Assembly (NCBI RefSeq): GCF_000417875.1
Contig: NW_006920875.1
Location: 226,538 to 290,537 of the forward strand
From: Pseudozyma flocculosa PF-1
Taxonomy: Eukaryota > Basidiomycota > Ustilaginomycetes > Ustilaginales > Ustilaginaceae
Direction: 5' to 3'
Length of the DNA: 64,000 nucleotides
A program made the translations under genes and the position numbers. The first letter of the stretch is position 1; each line of letters starts with the position of its first letter. The notes beneath the pieces are model-generated. The model was not told where the DNA came from. It saw nothing but the letters and a program-made list of their open reading frames with translations, and made no database searches. Of this stretch, positions 31,054 to 41,794 are shown piece by piece.

Positions 31054-31635
31054 CGTGGGCGAAGGCGGCGGAGGTGGCGGGAGAGATGCGTGGATGGAGG
31101 TGTGCGCGGAGGATAGAGGGGTGGGTGAGGAGGGCGCTGCCGGATCACAATGCGACGATGCTCTTGGATCTCTAGATGGTGGTGATGTCGTCGGTCGCAA
31201 AGAAGGAGCGCTCGGGGAAGAAAAGGTCGAGCCGTGCGTGCGTTGCCAGGCTAGGCGGGCGAGCAGATGGCGTGGGGTCCCTCTCAGCCTCGGGGGAGCC
31301 CCATTCCCCCCATCCCCCACCCCGAACCTCGGGCCCTGCGCCCGGCCTGTATGTTTTTCTTCCTCGCCCACGTTTCTTCTCAGAAAGGGCCGTCGGCGGT
31401 TTTGATCGCCGACACGGTGCGTGCGCTGGCGTGATCAATTTGGCGGGCAAGCCTCTAGAGCGCCATCGCAACGGGGAAACAGGTCAAGACTGTGCGCCCA
31501 CAAGGGCTGATGCGGTATTGCAAAACAACTGCGACTGAGCAAAGCGAAGGTCTATCGATACTCGATCCCATCCTCGAGCTTTGCGCCGGGCAGAGCCAGC
31601 TAGCCGGCTGCCTGCCAGGCCGGCCAGGCCGACCA
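31054..31635. other. upstream region of the HAD gene, 3' of the coiled-coil gene
   Basis: 582 bp, no gene seen. A GCCAGC/GGCCAGG cluster at about 31588-31632 resembles the other promoter clusters, though it abuts the stop of the coiled-coil gene. Confidence 0.45.
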
Positions 31636-34521
31636 TTACGGCGCGTGGGGATCCGTCGAGCCGCTGCGCATCAGGCGCAGGATCCTGCGCAGCTCGCCGC
31701 CGACGTAGGCCACCTCGTCGTCCTGCTTGCGCGTGTGGCTCTCGTACTCGTCGAGCCTCTCGACGAGCGCGCCGACACTCTGCTGGATGATGCGTTCGAC
31801 GTGCTGCTGCTGGCTCTGGAGCCGCTCGAGCAGGTCGCCCAGCGCGCCCTTTTCCATGTCGCGCTGCCTCCACGCCTCCTCCATCTCGGTCTTGACCTTG
31901 AGCAGCTTCTGCGCCTCCCCGCTGTTCTCGATCGCCTGCTTCGACACGTCGATCCGCAGCTGCTCGACGTCCTGCTGCAGCTTCTCCCGCGTCGACTTCC
32001 ACGACGCCGACAGCGCCTCGTACTGCGCCTCGGCCCTCGCCTTGAGGATCCGCTCCTGGCCCAGCTGCGCCTCGACCTCGCGCACCCGCGTGCCCCACTC
32101 TCGGCTGCTCCGCCCGAGCTCCTTGGCCTCGTGCTCGGCCTTGCGCGCCCGCTCCAGCGCCTCGGACGTCTGCCGCTCCTTGCGCGCTAGCATCTGGGCG
32201 TTGGACTCGTTTTCCAGGCGCGTCCGGCCGAGGCTGTCTTTGAGGTCGTCGTGCTGCCGCTGGAGCCCCGAGGCCTGCAGCTGCGCGGCCCGCAGCCGCG
32301 TCCGTGTCAAGTCGAGCTGAAGCTTCGTCTCTTCCAGCTCGGCGGTGAGTGCGTGGATCACTTTCCCGGACCCACCGCCGCCGCCGCCGCCGCCGCCGCC
32401 GTTTGCAGCGATCCCGTTGGCCTGCTGGGTCAGCGAGGCGATGCGTCGGTTCTCGCTGGCCACCGTCGGGGAGCGGTGCGAATCGGCCAGCCCGGCGGCG
32501 AGAGCCCTGTCCATGTTTCGACGGGCCTCCTTGACAGGCTCCAGCGCTCCGCTGGTAGGCGATGCCGGCGCGCTGTCGAACTGATTGACGCTCGACACCG
32601 GCGGACTCAGGTTCAGCTGGTTGTCGACGAGGCTGCTCTTGCTGTTCTTCCGCGTTCGAGCGGCTCCTTGGCCAACCGCAGAGCCTGTCGGGCGTCGCGG
32701 AGTCGAGGCGCCATCGACGGCTCCCTCGCCGGCGACACTGGCGCTGCTGTTCTTGCGCGTCCTCGTCGGTGTTGCCGGGCGCGATGGAGCAGCGTTCCTT
32801 TCCTGAGTCGAGCCGACGCTCGTCTTCCTGGGGCGGAGCGAGGCAGCGGGGCTCGGCGACCTCGCAACTTTGGCCGACGATCCGAGGCTGGGACTGCCAC
32901 CGCCCACGCCGTTGCTGCTGCCGCCGCTTCGAGGCTGCTGTTCTAGTGCGGCGATGAGTGCATTCTTTTGGCGCAGGATGTGTTGTGCCTCTTGCAGCTT
33001 TGCACGCAACGCGGCAGTCGACAGGTTCGTGGTCGACTCGTCCGCGGCGGGCGTGCCGAGCCGAGGCGAAGCGGCGACGCTGCTCCCCGTGCTTTCCATG
33101 CTCGTGTCCGAGAGGTCCTCGATCTTTGGCAGCCGGCCAGCAGGTACCTCTGCAGGGGCCGTCGGAGGAAGCGGCACCGCAGTCTGCCTCAGCTCGTCGA
33201 GACTCTGGCAGGGACAGGGATGATGCAGGATGTCAAGTGAGTCCTTCTATCCTACTCGCTTCGCCCTCATGCCGTCGCGATCCGGTCGGCTCACCTCAAG
33301 CACCGCCAGCGTCTCATCCCAGGTGAAGCTGGGACTGTATAGCCTTCCCTCCAGCAGGTCCCGGGCGCAGCCTTGCACGAGCGCGTTGGCGTTTGCTTGT
33401 CCATCTCGGCCCCACTTCGTTGGAAGCGCCAGCCAAGTGCCGGTCTGAGCGGCCAGCGCAACCAGGGAAGCGGCATCCTGAGCCGTCAGGGCCCGAGTCA
33501 AGGCCGGATCGACGGCGATCGCATTTGGCGCCTTCTGTGGTCCAGCCGCAGAGAGAGCCTCCAGCAGACGCACGGCGAGCGCGCGGTCCGGCTTCGTCCC
33601 TTCCCCTATGTAGACGGCTTCGATGCTCTCGCTCCGAATCAGGTCTGCCAAGGCTTGCGGGTCTACGTCGATATGATTGGCAGCAGCCTTGCCAACGGCC
33701 TCGTCGACGGTGTGGACGCCGCATTGCTTGACAAGAGCCCACGCGGCTCCAACGTCCGAGCTCTCGGGTGTCGCAGAGGCGAGCCTAGCGACTGTTTGTC
33801 GCGGCGTCGCCGAAAGCCTTGCCTCCTGAATCCTGGGGGAGAGCTGCGCCGGCGTAGAGGCGCCATTGGCGATCTGAGAGGCCGCCGCGGGTGCGTCGAT
33901 CGACTTGTTCTCCTTTTCCGAGGACGAGGAGGCGGCGCTGCTGATCGAGGTGCTGCCTGATCTGAGCCGGGACATGAAGCTGGGCTTCTTTGAAGGGCCC
34001 TTTGAGCTCGAGGGCGCGTTGCTGGCAACGGACCCTCCAAAGGGCAGCGATAGGCGTTTGTCGAGCTGGCCCACGGCGGCACCCTGGACTGGAGCGGCCG
34101 TGGACAGGTGCTTCTGGTGCGTCAAGGTCTGGGCGGCATTCGAAGAGGTCGGCGCGGTAGACGAGGCGGAGGAGCCGTTTGCGGTGGTTTGCTGGCCCTG
34201 TACGCTGCCATCAGCCTCGGAGGAGGCCAAGGCGCGGAGAAAGGTGCGAGACGACTCTGCGACATCGATGAGCAGCCATCGAAGGGGGCGCTCGCCGGCA
34301 GACGGCGATGCCGCAGATGGTGCGGCCAGTGTGGAGGCAGGTAGCGACCTGGCGGCCAGCGCCGGGGACTGGGACTGGGATGCGGGTGGGGTGGTTGACA
34401 TTGGTGCGGGAGCTGTTGGCTGGGTGGTATCTGATGGTAGCGGTGGATGCGGCGGTGGTGCAGGTGATGGGGCGGACGAGGTGCGACTGGATATGCTGAA
34501 TCTAGAGGCTGCGGCGGCCAT
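31636..34521 (-). CDS. uncharacterised 931-residue coiled-coil protein
   Basis: I do not recognise the family. Two exons, 34521-33295 and 33204-31636, join in phase 0 across a 90-nt intron (WDETLAVLE/SLDELRQTAV). The N-terminal half starts with low-complexity Ser/Pro/Ala sequence. It then has a block that looks folded (GERPLRWLLIDVAESSRTFL) and an alpha/beta-looking region at about residues 285-405 (HIDVDPQALADLIRSESIEA, AVYIGEGTKPDRALAVRLL, AQTGTWLALPTKWG). The C-terminal half is Ser-rich with a poly-Gly stretch and ends in a continuous coiled coil (about 690-920) with heptad Leu/Arg/Glu patterns (ARAEAQYEALSASW, LLERLQSQQQHVERIIQQSV). Such a layout fits a scaffold or transport-adaptor protein, but no function is claimed. 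Confidence 0.8.
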
Positions 34522-35927
34522 GCTTGAGGGTGGGCGATGGGAGAGTTGGGAGTGCAGGGCAAGAGGATGAAGATCGAGGAGGACCGGGGACGAGGGCGTT
34601 GGTGCAGGGGATGTATGGCGGATCTGATGGCCTAGGCACGGCCGGCCGTGGGTGGGCTAGGTTGGTATTGTCCTGGTGATGCGAAGTGCGAGGTGACGAG
34701 GCGGATGATGTGCTTAGGTGGCGGCGGCGGTGGTGGTGATTGAAGTCGTCGTCGCCGTTGTCGACGTCGTCTTGGGTCGTCCTGAGGGTGGACTGAGAGG
34801 TGAGGAGGCACGAGGTCGAGCTGGAGGCGAGGCGGGTGGGAAGCACACGGCACGCCCTCCCCCCCCCCCACCNCCNCGCTCCNCGCGCGCGCCGCACGCG
34901 TCGCCGTCGCGCGCTCGTACGCTTCTCACGTCGCTCGGCTGCGCTCGGCTCNNNNNNNNNNNNNNNNNNNNCGTCGGACGGGCGGACGGGCCGGGTCGGG
35001 AACGCCGACCACCGGCCACCCGCCCTCCCCCCCCCCCCCCCCCCACCCCTGCTCCGGCCTGCTGGGCTGCCCGGCCCTCAGGCTGGCCCGCACCTGGCCA
35101 CGCCTTCCGACCGATTTTCCCTCCTACCGGTAGCTGGGCTGCGTGCTGGCCTGTGGCCTCTCTGTCGTGTCGCTGTTCAAAACGGAGCAGCGGGGCGGGC
35201 GCAGGCGCGCAGCACCGTCAACTCGAGGCCCAACCAACACTTCAACACCTGCTGGCGTTGGCTTGCGGGCGTCGTAAACTAAAAACGCCCATCGCATGGC
35301 CCTTTTTCCCTACCCTGGCCTTCTTGGCCCGGCTGCCTCGACTGGGCCGCCTCGTAGCTCGTTAACTTAGCTCGCGCTGAGCTCTCACCATGTACGATCC
35401 TGGTCGCGGCACGCCTCACGCCCTCGACTCAAAGCCATCACGCACCGACCCTCGATCGAGCCAACACGGCGCACGCCACGCCAGCCCCGTGGACGCTTTC
35501 CGTACGCCAAGGAGGGGGATGGCCCAACCGATGATCGTCGTCCTCAAAAGCATGGATGGTGACATGCAGCGGTCTTGACGAGGGCCGTACGTCGGACGGC
35601 GTCCTCTGTCTCTCATGCCGACAGCCTGACCTGCTCCCATGCTGGCCATGTCGACGACGAGCCCACATTTGAGCTGCGCCACCCATCCCCGGCGCACCTC
35701 CACCCCTAAGCTTGGAATTCGCCGAGAGAGAGAGAGAGCCAGGAGCGGCCTGCGCACGGAGCCACATCAATGGCGCAGTTCGTCCGGCCGGTGGAATCGA
35801 GCCGGCTTGCTTGCCCTCGATCCCTCCTTCGCACCACCACCACCACACAACATCAGCATTGCTTTGACCCCCTATCTGCTATACGCTGGCCGACACCCCC
35901 TCATCCCTTCTCTGCACAGCCGACAAG
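34522..35927. other. divergent intergenic region with poly-C runs and N gap
   Basis: 1.4 kb between the coiled-coil gene and the ABM gene. It contains C homopolymers at about 34859-34869 and 35027-35044, single Ns at 34873, 34876 and 34883, a 20-N gap at 34952-34971 and low-complexity CG-rich sequence between them. A GGCCTGC/GGCTGGCC cluster is at about 35057-35100. No gene is seen. Confidence 0.6.
34952..34971. other. assembly gap (20 N)
   Basis: Short N run flanked by low-quality-looking CG-rich sequence. Confidence 0.99.
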
Positions 35928-36552
35928 ATGGTCTACACGCTTAGTACGTCTTCCCAACCTCTTCCACCTCCACGCATACCGCTCGCTCTCCCGCTGACCA
36001 CTCGCACCATCTCGTCCGCCGCCGCCGCCGCCGCTGCCGCCGCCGTGCCGGCAGTCTGCCACGTCGAGGTCAAGCCAGGGTTCGAGCAGAACATGGCCGA
36101 CTTTCTGCGCAAGGCGGCGGAAATCTACAAAAAGACGCCAGAGACCATCGACTGGCTCGTGCACCAGTCCGAGTCGGACGACAAGAAGTTTGCCATCGTC
36201 GAGCGCTTCGAGACCGAGGCGTCGCAGGAGTACCACCTCGCCGAACCCTTCTGGGCCGTGAGTGACGCCCCTCTCCTCCCTCTTCCCCTGTCCTCTGTCG
36301 CTGCGCCCGACCGAGCTGGCTGGATCGCTCATGCTGATCCATGTCATCGACGACTGCTTCTCCCATCTCGCATCGATTGCACTGTCCAGACTTTTAACCC
36401 CACCGTCGAGGTGAGTCCAAGTTTAGCAGCTCCCTTTCGGTCAACATTCATGCAGACGGCCGCTGACCTCTTCTCGTCAACTCCCTTCCTTCGACAACGT
36501 CCAGCCCTGGCTGGCCAAGCCCATCGAGATCCTCCGCTTCAACGAGCTCTGA
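35928..36552 (+). CDS. small ABM-fold (antibiotic biosynthesis monooxygenase-like) protein
   Basis: Dimeric alpha/beta-barrel protein of 95 residues, the size usual for the YgiN/ABM family. Four exons include two micro-exons: 35928-35943 (16 nt), 36055-36257, 36390-36410 (21 nt) and 36505-36552. The spliced product begins MVYTLICHVEVKPGFEQNM, then KTPETIDWLVHQSES, FAIVERFETEASQEYHLAEP, FNPTVE and PWLAKPIEILRFNEL. The VER(F/Y)...SSQ.YHL pattern is typical of fungal ABM-domain proteins. Members can be quinone- or polyketide-modifying monooxygenases or have no known activity, so a housekeeping function cannot be assigned. All donors are GT (GTACGT, GTGAGT, GTGAGT) and all joins keep frame. Confidence 0.82.
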
Positions 36553-36721
36553 GCATCGGCCGGATCCTTTCTTCCGACTAGAGCCGAGCCAAAACGCAGA
36601 TAATATGCCCCGTATCCAATGAGCAGAATGGTATACGTTCGAGCACCTTCTATGATCGAGAGCGGTGGTGAAAGTGATGGTCCGGCGAATCCCGGAAACG
36701 CTCCGTCTACGCCATGCGCCT

Positions 36722-39700
36722 TCAGGTGAAGTAAGCCGCAAACGGATACTCGGCCCTGGCCCTGCCCTGCTTGGACCCCCACCCGCTGCCGTTGTGGTTG
36801 CGGATCTGCTCGGCCAGCTTGCCGTCCTCAAAGGCGTGGGCGATACCGCTCGGGTCCATCGACGAGGCGATAATCATGCGCAGCGCCGCCTTGGCCGCCT
36901 TGTGCGCCACATCGTCGGCGAGCACCGACAGCGTGCTGGCCACCGAGCGCGGCAGGATCGAGAGCTGCGGCTCGTCGCCCTTGCGGTTCATGTCCTGCAC
37001 CTTTTTCCAGAACGGCTTGTCCTCTGGGAACCGCACCAGCCGCAGGTCGGCGGCCACGGCCAGCGTGCCGTCCTCGGACACGGAGCGATTGGCTCCCGGT
37101 CGCACCCGCTCCGTGGCCTGCTCGAGCGTCAGGTTCTCCTTGGTCACCAGCTCGTCAATCTCTCGCTGGAGACCCAGCGTCATGGCATAGTAGGCGCTGT
37201 CCCAGATGCCGCCGATGCTGTCCACCAGGCCCCGGCCGTACGGGCTGCCCTTGGCCTCGGTGCCATCCGAGGCGGTAGAAGCGACGCCGGCGGTGCGGAT
37301 CTCGTCGGCCACGTCGTCGTCGCCGTCGTCGCCGCCGGGAGCCTTCTTTTCCGGAGTACCGCCGGCCTTGGAGGCAGAGGGATCGACATTGTCGGATGGT
37401 GGCCCGCCCGATTTGCCAAGTGCCGACCGGCTCTCTTCGGCGGCAGCGTGCGCGGCGACCGCGAGCTTGGCCTCGGCCTCTTCGAGGCGCTGCTTCATCT
37501 TCTGCTTGATCGACTCGGCGGTCTCGGCCGTCTTTTCCGCCACCTCCTCGATCGCCGAGCCTTCTGATGCCGGCGGCACCGTCGCGGTGGTAGTCGACAC
37601 GGGAACCGCCTCGTCGCCGTCTGCCGTCGTGGCAGCAGCAGGCGCAGGCGCAGGAGCCGAAACGTCCTTTGCATCCTTGCCCTCCTCGTCCGGCGAGGAG
37701 ACCGCCGCCGCAGCTGCAGCCTCTGCACGCGCAATCACTTCGGATGCGGTCGCGACGGCCTTGCGCACGAAGCCGTCCTCGGCGTCGTCCCCGCTCGCGC
37801 CGACGCGCTCGATGAGCACCGTGTTGTTGCCACCGGGCACCGTCGCGTCCCTCGTCCGCCACTCGGAAGTGAGGCTGACGGCCTTGACCTTCTTGACGTC
37901 CGCCTTGGTAGCCTTCTTGGACGGGCCAGCCAGGACCGCGCTCGACTTGGTGCCGTCGGCGACGGCGCCGCTGGCCTCGCTGCCCGCCTGCAGCACGTCC
38001 TTGGCAGAGATGTCCCGCACATCGACCTGCTCCAGCTCGGCTTCCGGGTTGCAGCGCGTCCAGGCGGTGAGGCCCGTCATGACCCTGCCTCCGGCAAGGC
38101 TCTCGATGACGTCGCGCGAGATGCCGCGGCCGTCGCACACCTTTGTGAGGAAGTCGTCGTACATCTCGTCAATGTGCCGGCTCTGCTTGGCGCGCTGCTG
38201 GTCGTCCATGTCGTGCAGGGTGGAGCTCGATGTGGAGCCGGTGAAGAACGACTGGATGCCGACGTGGAAGCGGTCGAAGAAGGCGCGCGTGATGGTCGGG
38301 CGGAGCGAGGCGACGCCGATGCTGCCGGTCACGGTGTTCTCGCACGCCAGGATGGCGTCGGCGGCACTGGCAGCGTAGTAGCCGCCGCTGGCCGAGGCGT
38401 TGCCGAACGACGCAACGACGGGCTTGCCGTAGTCTTCGCGCACGCGGCGGACGGCATCCCAGATCGACTCGCTGGCCACGACGTCGCCGCCGCCCGAGTC
38501 GATGCGCAGCACGATGCTCTTGATGTCGTCGTCCTCGGCCGCCTCCTTGAGACCTTTGATCACCGACGACGCCGAGTACTCGCCGGGCGCGTTGCTGATG
38601 GTGCCGAGCAGGTAGACGACGCCCACCTCGATGATCTCGTCGTCCTTGAGGTGGCGGTCGAGGTGGCGGTTGTTGACCTTGTTGTAATGGTGGAGCGACT
38701 TGAACTTGGTCTCCTCGATGCCGCCGTGCTTTGGGTCAACGAGCCGCTTGACCAGGTCGCGCTTGAAGGCGATGCCGTTGATGAGGCCCAGCTTGGCCGC
38801 CTCGCGGCTGGAAAAGGGACCCTCCTTGGCCCACAGCTCGAGCTGGTCGGCCATCTCGGACGGGTCGGCCTCGGGGAAGCGGTTGACGCCGATGGCGTGC
38901 ATCAGGCCGCGGTTCAGCTCGCCCAGCATCTCGGCCTCGTTTTGCGCCTGGGCCGGCGGCAGCTCCTCGTCCTGGTTGAAGGTCGAGATCATCGACTTGT
39001 ACTCGCGCCTCGCCTCGGCGTGCACCTTGACCCCGAAGTACGCGAGCAGCTTCTTGAAGAAGGGGATCTGAGCTCCGAGGCCAGTCAGCGGCACAGTGCC
39101 CGTTGGCTGCAGCCAGACCTCGTCAAAGGCCGAGGCGAGGAGATAGGCGCCCTGACTGTCAAAGGTGTCGGCCCAGGCGATGCTCGGCCGCGCCTTTTCG
39201 CCAAACTGGTCGCGCTTGGCCATCTTGAACTCGTGGATCGACTGGACCAGCTCCTCGATCTGAGCCAGTCCGAGCCGGTTGGGCGTTACCGACGACGGCA
39301 GGTGGAGCCCGCTAAAGTCGGCAAAGATGCCCTTGATCCGCTCGTCGCCCTGGGCCCACTTGAGCGCGCGGATAGCCTCAAACAGCTCTAGCACCCTGGG
39401 GGCCTCTTCGCCGGCGGCGGGCGCGTTGAGGAGCGCACCGAGCGTCGGCGGGCCTCTGGACTCGACGATGGAGCCATCGTGGATCTTCCAGACGAGATAG
39501 GTCTCTGGGTGGATGTAGTCGCGGAGGTAGGCGTCTCGCTTGAGCTTGAGGTAGCCCACGCCCGTGTAGACGGCAAAGAAGCCAAAGAAGATGGAGCGTC
39601 GATACTTCCAGAAGCCCTGACCCGCCCTGCCTGCTCGCGAGCCGCCGATGCGGGTGGCGGTGGCAGCCAGGCGTGGGAAGCGCCGGGAGAGGACGCTGGA

Positions 39701-39865
39701 GCTCTGAGCGGCCGTCGTGGATGACGAGGGGCCGTTGGACGCGCCGCCGTTTGTCGTCGTCGCTGCCGTCGGCGGTGGCGCGGCAGCAGCATTCGTCGGC
39801 GGATTCTGCGATGCTGTTTGAGAGGGTTGGGGCGCCTTCGGTGGAGGCTCGCTGGGAGACGACAT
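36722..39865 (-). CDS. SppA-type signal peptide peptidase (peptidase family S49), membrane-anchored
   Basis: Serine/lysine-dyad membrane protease of the long (67K-type) SppA form. Intronless, 1047 residues. A low-complexity, arginine-containing N-terminus precedes one transmembrane segment (about 90-106, IFFGFFAVYTGVGYL). The first S49 domain carries SQGAYLLASAFDEVWLQPTG and the catalytic lysine in REYKSMIST (about Lys290; compare GTYKS in E. coli SppA). The second S49 domain has VLRIDSGGGDVVASE and the nucleophile serine in GNASASGGYYAAS (about Ser493), then GSIGV. A 400-residue C-terminal extension is Ala/Glu/Asp-rich and ends with a conserved-looking block. The basic N-terminus plus single membrane span suggests mitochondrial inner membrane; that is inference. 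Convergent with the ABM gene and divergent from MIA40. Confidence 0.88.
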   Translation of the reverse strand: MSSPSEPPPKAPQPSQTASQNPPTNAAAAPPPTAATTTNGGASNGPSSSTTAAQSSSVLSRRFPRLAATATRIGGSRAGRAGQGFWKYRRSIFFGFFAVYTGVGYLKLKRDAYLRDYIHPETYLVWKIHDGSIVESRGPPTLGALLNAPAAGEEAPRVLELFEAIRALKWAQGDERIKGIFADFSGLHLPSSVTPNRLGLAQIEELVQSIHEFKMAKRDQFGEKARPSIAWADTFDSQGAYLLASAFDEVWLQPTGTVPLTGLGAQIPFFKKLLAYFGVKVHAEARREYKSMISTFNQDEELPPAQAQNEAEMLGELNRGLMHAIGVNRFPEADPSEMADQLELWAKEGPFSSREAAKLGLINGIAFKRDLVKRLVDPKHGGIEETKFKSLHHYNKVNNRHLDRHLKDDEIIEVGVVYLLGTISNAPGEYSASSVIKGLKEAAEDDDIKSIVLRIDSGGGDVVASESIWDAVRRVREDYGKPVVASFGNASASGGYYAASAADAILACENTVTGSIGVASLRPTITRAFFDRFHVGIQSFFTGSTSSSTLHDMDDQQRAKQSRHIDEMYDDFLTKVCDGRGISRDVIESLAGGRVMTGLTAWTRCNPEAELEQVDVRDISAKDVLQAGSEASGAVADGTKSSAVLAGPSKKATKADVKKVKAVSLTSEWRTRDATVPGGNNTVLIERVGASGDDAEDGFVRKAVATASEVIARAEAAAAAAVSSPDEEGKDAKDVSAPAPAPAAATTADGDEAVPVSTTTATVPPASEGSAIEEVAEKTAETAESIKQKMKQRLEEAEAKLAVAAHAAAEESRSALGKSGGPPSDNVDPSASKAGGTPEKKAPGGDDGDDDVADEIRTAGVASTASDGTEAKGSPYGRGLVDSIGGIWDSAYYAMTLGLQREIDELVTKENLTLEQATERVRPGANRSVSEDGTLAVAADLRLVRFPEDKPFWKKVQDMNRKGDEPQLSILPRSVASTLSVLADDVAHKAAKAALRMIIASSMDPSGIAHAFEDGKLAEQIRNHNGSGWGSKQGRARAEYPFAAYFT

Positions 39866-40517
39866 CCTCTTGAGCGGCTCGCGGGTATCCGGGGAGCAAG
39901 GCGGAGTGGGAGGCGGCTGAGGAAGAGGGAGACGACGGGGTTAGGGGAGATGGCCTTGCAAGACAAGCCCGACGAAGGCTGTGCGAGAGTGTGTGGGCGC
40001 AGCGTGTAGGCTGGCTGGGCAGTCGAGGTCGGACGAGGGTCGTGGCAGGTGAGAAGAAGAAGCAAGGACGGACCAGCAGCGAGCGAGCGAGCCAACAAGG
40101 CTCGAGGATGTGGAGCAGGCTTCCGGCCGCCGTGCCGGAGCCGAGGCTGACGCGGCCAGCCTAGCTTAGCCTGGCGCCCTTGCTTGGCCAAGCACCGCCT
40201 GTCGTCTCGGGACTCGGCGGTCCGCCCTTTGAGTCTTCGACCCTGGCTGGATCGGAAGGTCGAGGAAGAAGCCGGATCGAGCGGCCGCGCTCAGTCATCC
40301 AGCCCCGTCCCTCGTAGCCTAGCCTCAGCTTGCCGCTCAGCGGTGGCGGCGACGACGACGACGGCGGCCACGGACAGCCTCTCCAGGTGACGAGGATCGT
40401 CGTCTCACGTTATTGACCCCACCTCGACTGGCCATGCATGTCATCCGTACGTCCATGATGGCGTAGGCCGGTGCGAGCGCTGATCCGCAGCCCAGAGAGC
40501 AGCCAAGAGGTTGACGT

Positions 40518-40548
<31 letters not shown>

Positions 40549-40795
40549 CCCGTCTCTGCCCGGCCCGCGCTGGATGGAAGATCGCGGGCTGCTCCACTTT
40601 TTTCCCGGGCCTGGGCTCTCGTCGTCGGCGTTTACCCTGGCGTCGTCGTGCCTCGCTCATGCCTCCTTCTTCTCACCACTGTCCGCCACCCATCTATAAC
40701 TAGCCACCAAGGCCCGCACTATCACCATCGCCCTCTCGTATCGATCCCCTACCTGCATCCCTTCCCTCGTACCGCCCAAAGGCTCGCTCCTCGCC
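39866..40795. promoter_or_regulatory. divergent promoter region SppA-like / MIA40
   Basis: 930 bp. Contains GGCCAGCC/GCCTGGCGCC/TTGGCCAAGC elements at about 40157-40191, a (CAGG)n tract at 40518-40549 and CTATAAC at about 40693. No gene is seen. Confidence 0.45.
40518..40549 (+). repeat. (GGCA)8 tetranucleotide repeat
   Basis: Eight tandem GGCA units about 250 bp upstream of the MIA40 start. Confidence 0.9.
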
Positions 40796-41794
40796 ATGTC
40801 TGCCCCCAACGCCGCCAGGGTACTGCGCACCAGCGCCACCCGCTCCCTCCGCACCAACGCTTCCTCGGCCTCCCGGCCCCGCACCATGGCCACCCGATCC
40901 GGCGGCGCATCCGCGGCCTCGGAGAGCTCCTTTGGATGGTCCAGCAGGGTCGTGGCAGCTAGCACGCTCGCCAGTGCCTTTGCCACCGCCTACTACATGC
41001 GAGCCAACGCAACGCCCATCATGCTCGAACCCAGGCCATCCTTTTCCGACAGGCTCAAGGCAAAGAAGAGCAGCGGAGACGACAAGGGCGCCAAGGATGT
41101 CAAGGAGACCAAGCCGGCAGGTGGGTATGCGGCAGGCAAGGCTCGATGCCGTGCCGCGGCGGATGCTGACCCTCTCGAGACCTCTGATCGCTCGTGCCTG
41201 CTCACAGAACCTGAACCTGCCAAGGAGACGCCCGACGCCATCGAGGTGGCCGCCGAGGAGGTGACGGAGCAGGGCGAACAGCAGTCGGCCTACGACCCGG
41301 AAACGGGCGAGATCAACTGGGACTGCCCCTGCCTCGGCGGCATGGCCCACGGACCGTGCGGCGAGCAGTTCAAGGCCGCCTTTTCGTGCTTTGTCTACTC
41401 GGAAGAGGAGCCCAAGGGCATCAACTGCGTCGACAAGTTCAAGGCCATGCAGGACTGCTTCAGGGAGTATCCGGAGATCTACAAGGACGAGATCGACGAC
41501 GACGAGGCAGCGTCCCAGGAGGCCGAGGGCGGCGACGGCAAGGGCGCGTCCAAGGACGACAAGAAGAGCGACGACGGCGGCAAGGACGACGAGCCCAAGC
41601 GCGAGAGGAATGCGGCGCTCGGCGGCGAGAAGAAGGAGGGCGGACCGGCACGATCGGGCACCGCCACCACCGACGTCGACAACCGCGGCGGTCCCAACCC
41701 GGACAAGATCGAGAAGGACGACCCGGAGAGGAGGAAGAGGGAGCACGACGTGTTCGCCAACCGCGCCGGCTCCGGAGCCACGCCGCGAGGATGA
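40796..41794 (+). CDS. MIA40: Mia40/Tim40 intermembrane-space import oxidoreductase
   Basis: Mitochondrial intermembrane-space receptor that forms disulfides in imported small Cys-motif proteins, with Erv1 as its oxidant. Exons 40796-41120 and 41208-41794 give 303 residues. An arginine/serine-rich presequence (about 1-45) precedes one membrane anchor (about 51-67, [17 protein letters not shown]), as in fungal Mia40. The redox domain has the CPC motif (C148, C150) followed by twin CX9C (C159/C169 and C182/C192), within [20 protein letters not shown]. The C-terminal about 100 residues are Asp/Glu/Lys-rich and disordered. The intron is 87 nt, divisible by three and free of stops, so retention would add 29 residues between anchor and redox domain. 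Confidence 0.95.
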   Translation: MSAPNAARVLRTSATRSLRTNASSASRPRTMATRSGGASAASESSFGWSSRVVAASTLASAFATAYYMRANATPIMLEPRPSFSDRLKAKKSSGDDKGAKDVKETKPAGGYAAGKARCRAAADADPLETSDRSCLLTEPEPAKETPDAIEVAAEEVTEQGEQQSAYDPETGEINWDCPCLGGMAHGPCGEQFKAAFSCFVYSEEEPKGINCVDKFKAMQDCFREYPEIYKDEIDDDEAASQEAEGGDGKGASKDDKKSDDGGKDDEPKRERNAALGGEKKEGGPARSGTATTDVDNRGGPNPDKIEKDDPERRKREHDVFANRAGSGATPRG

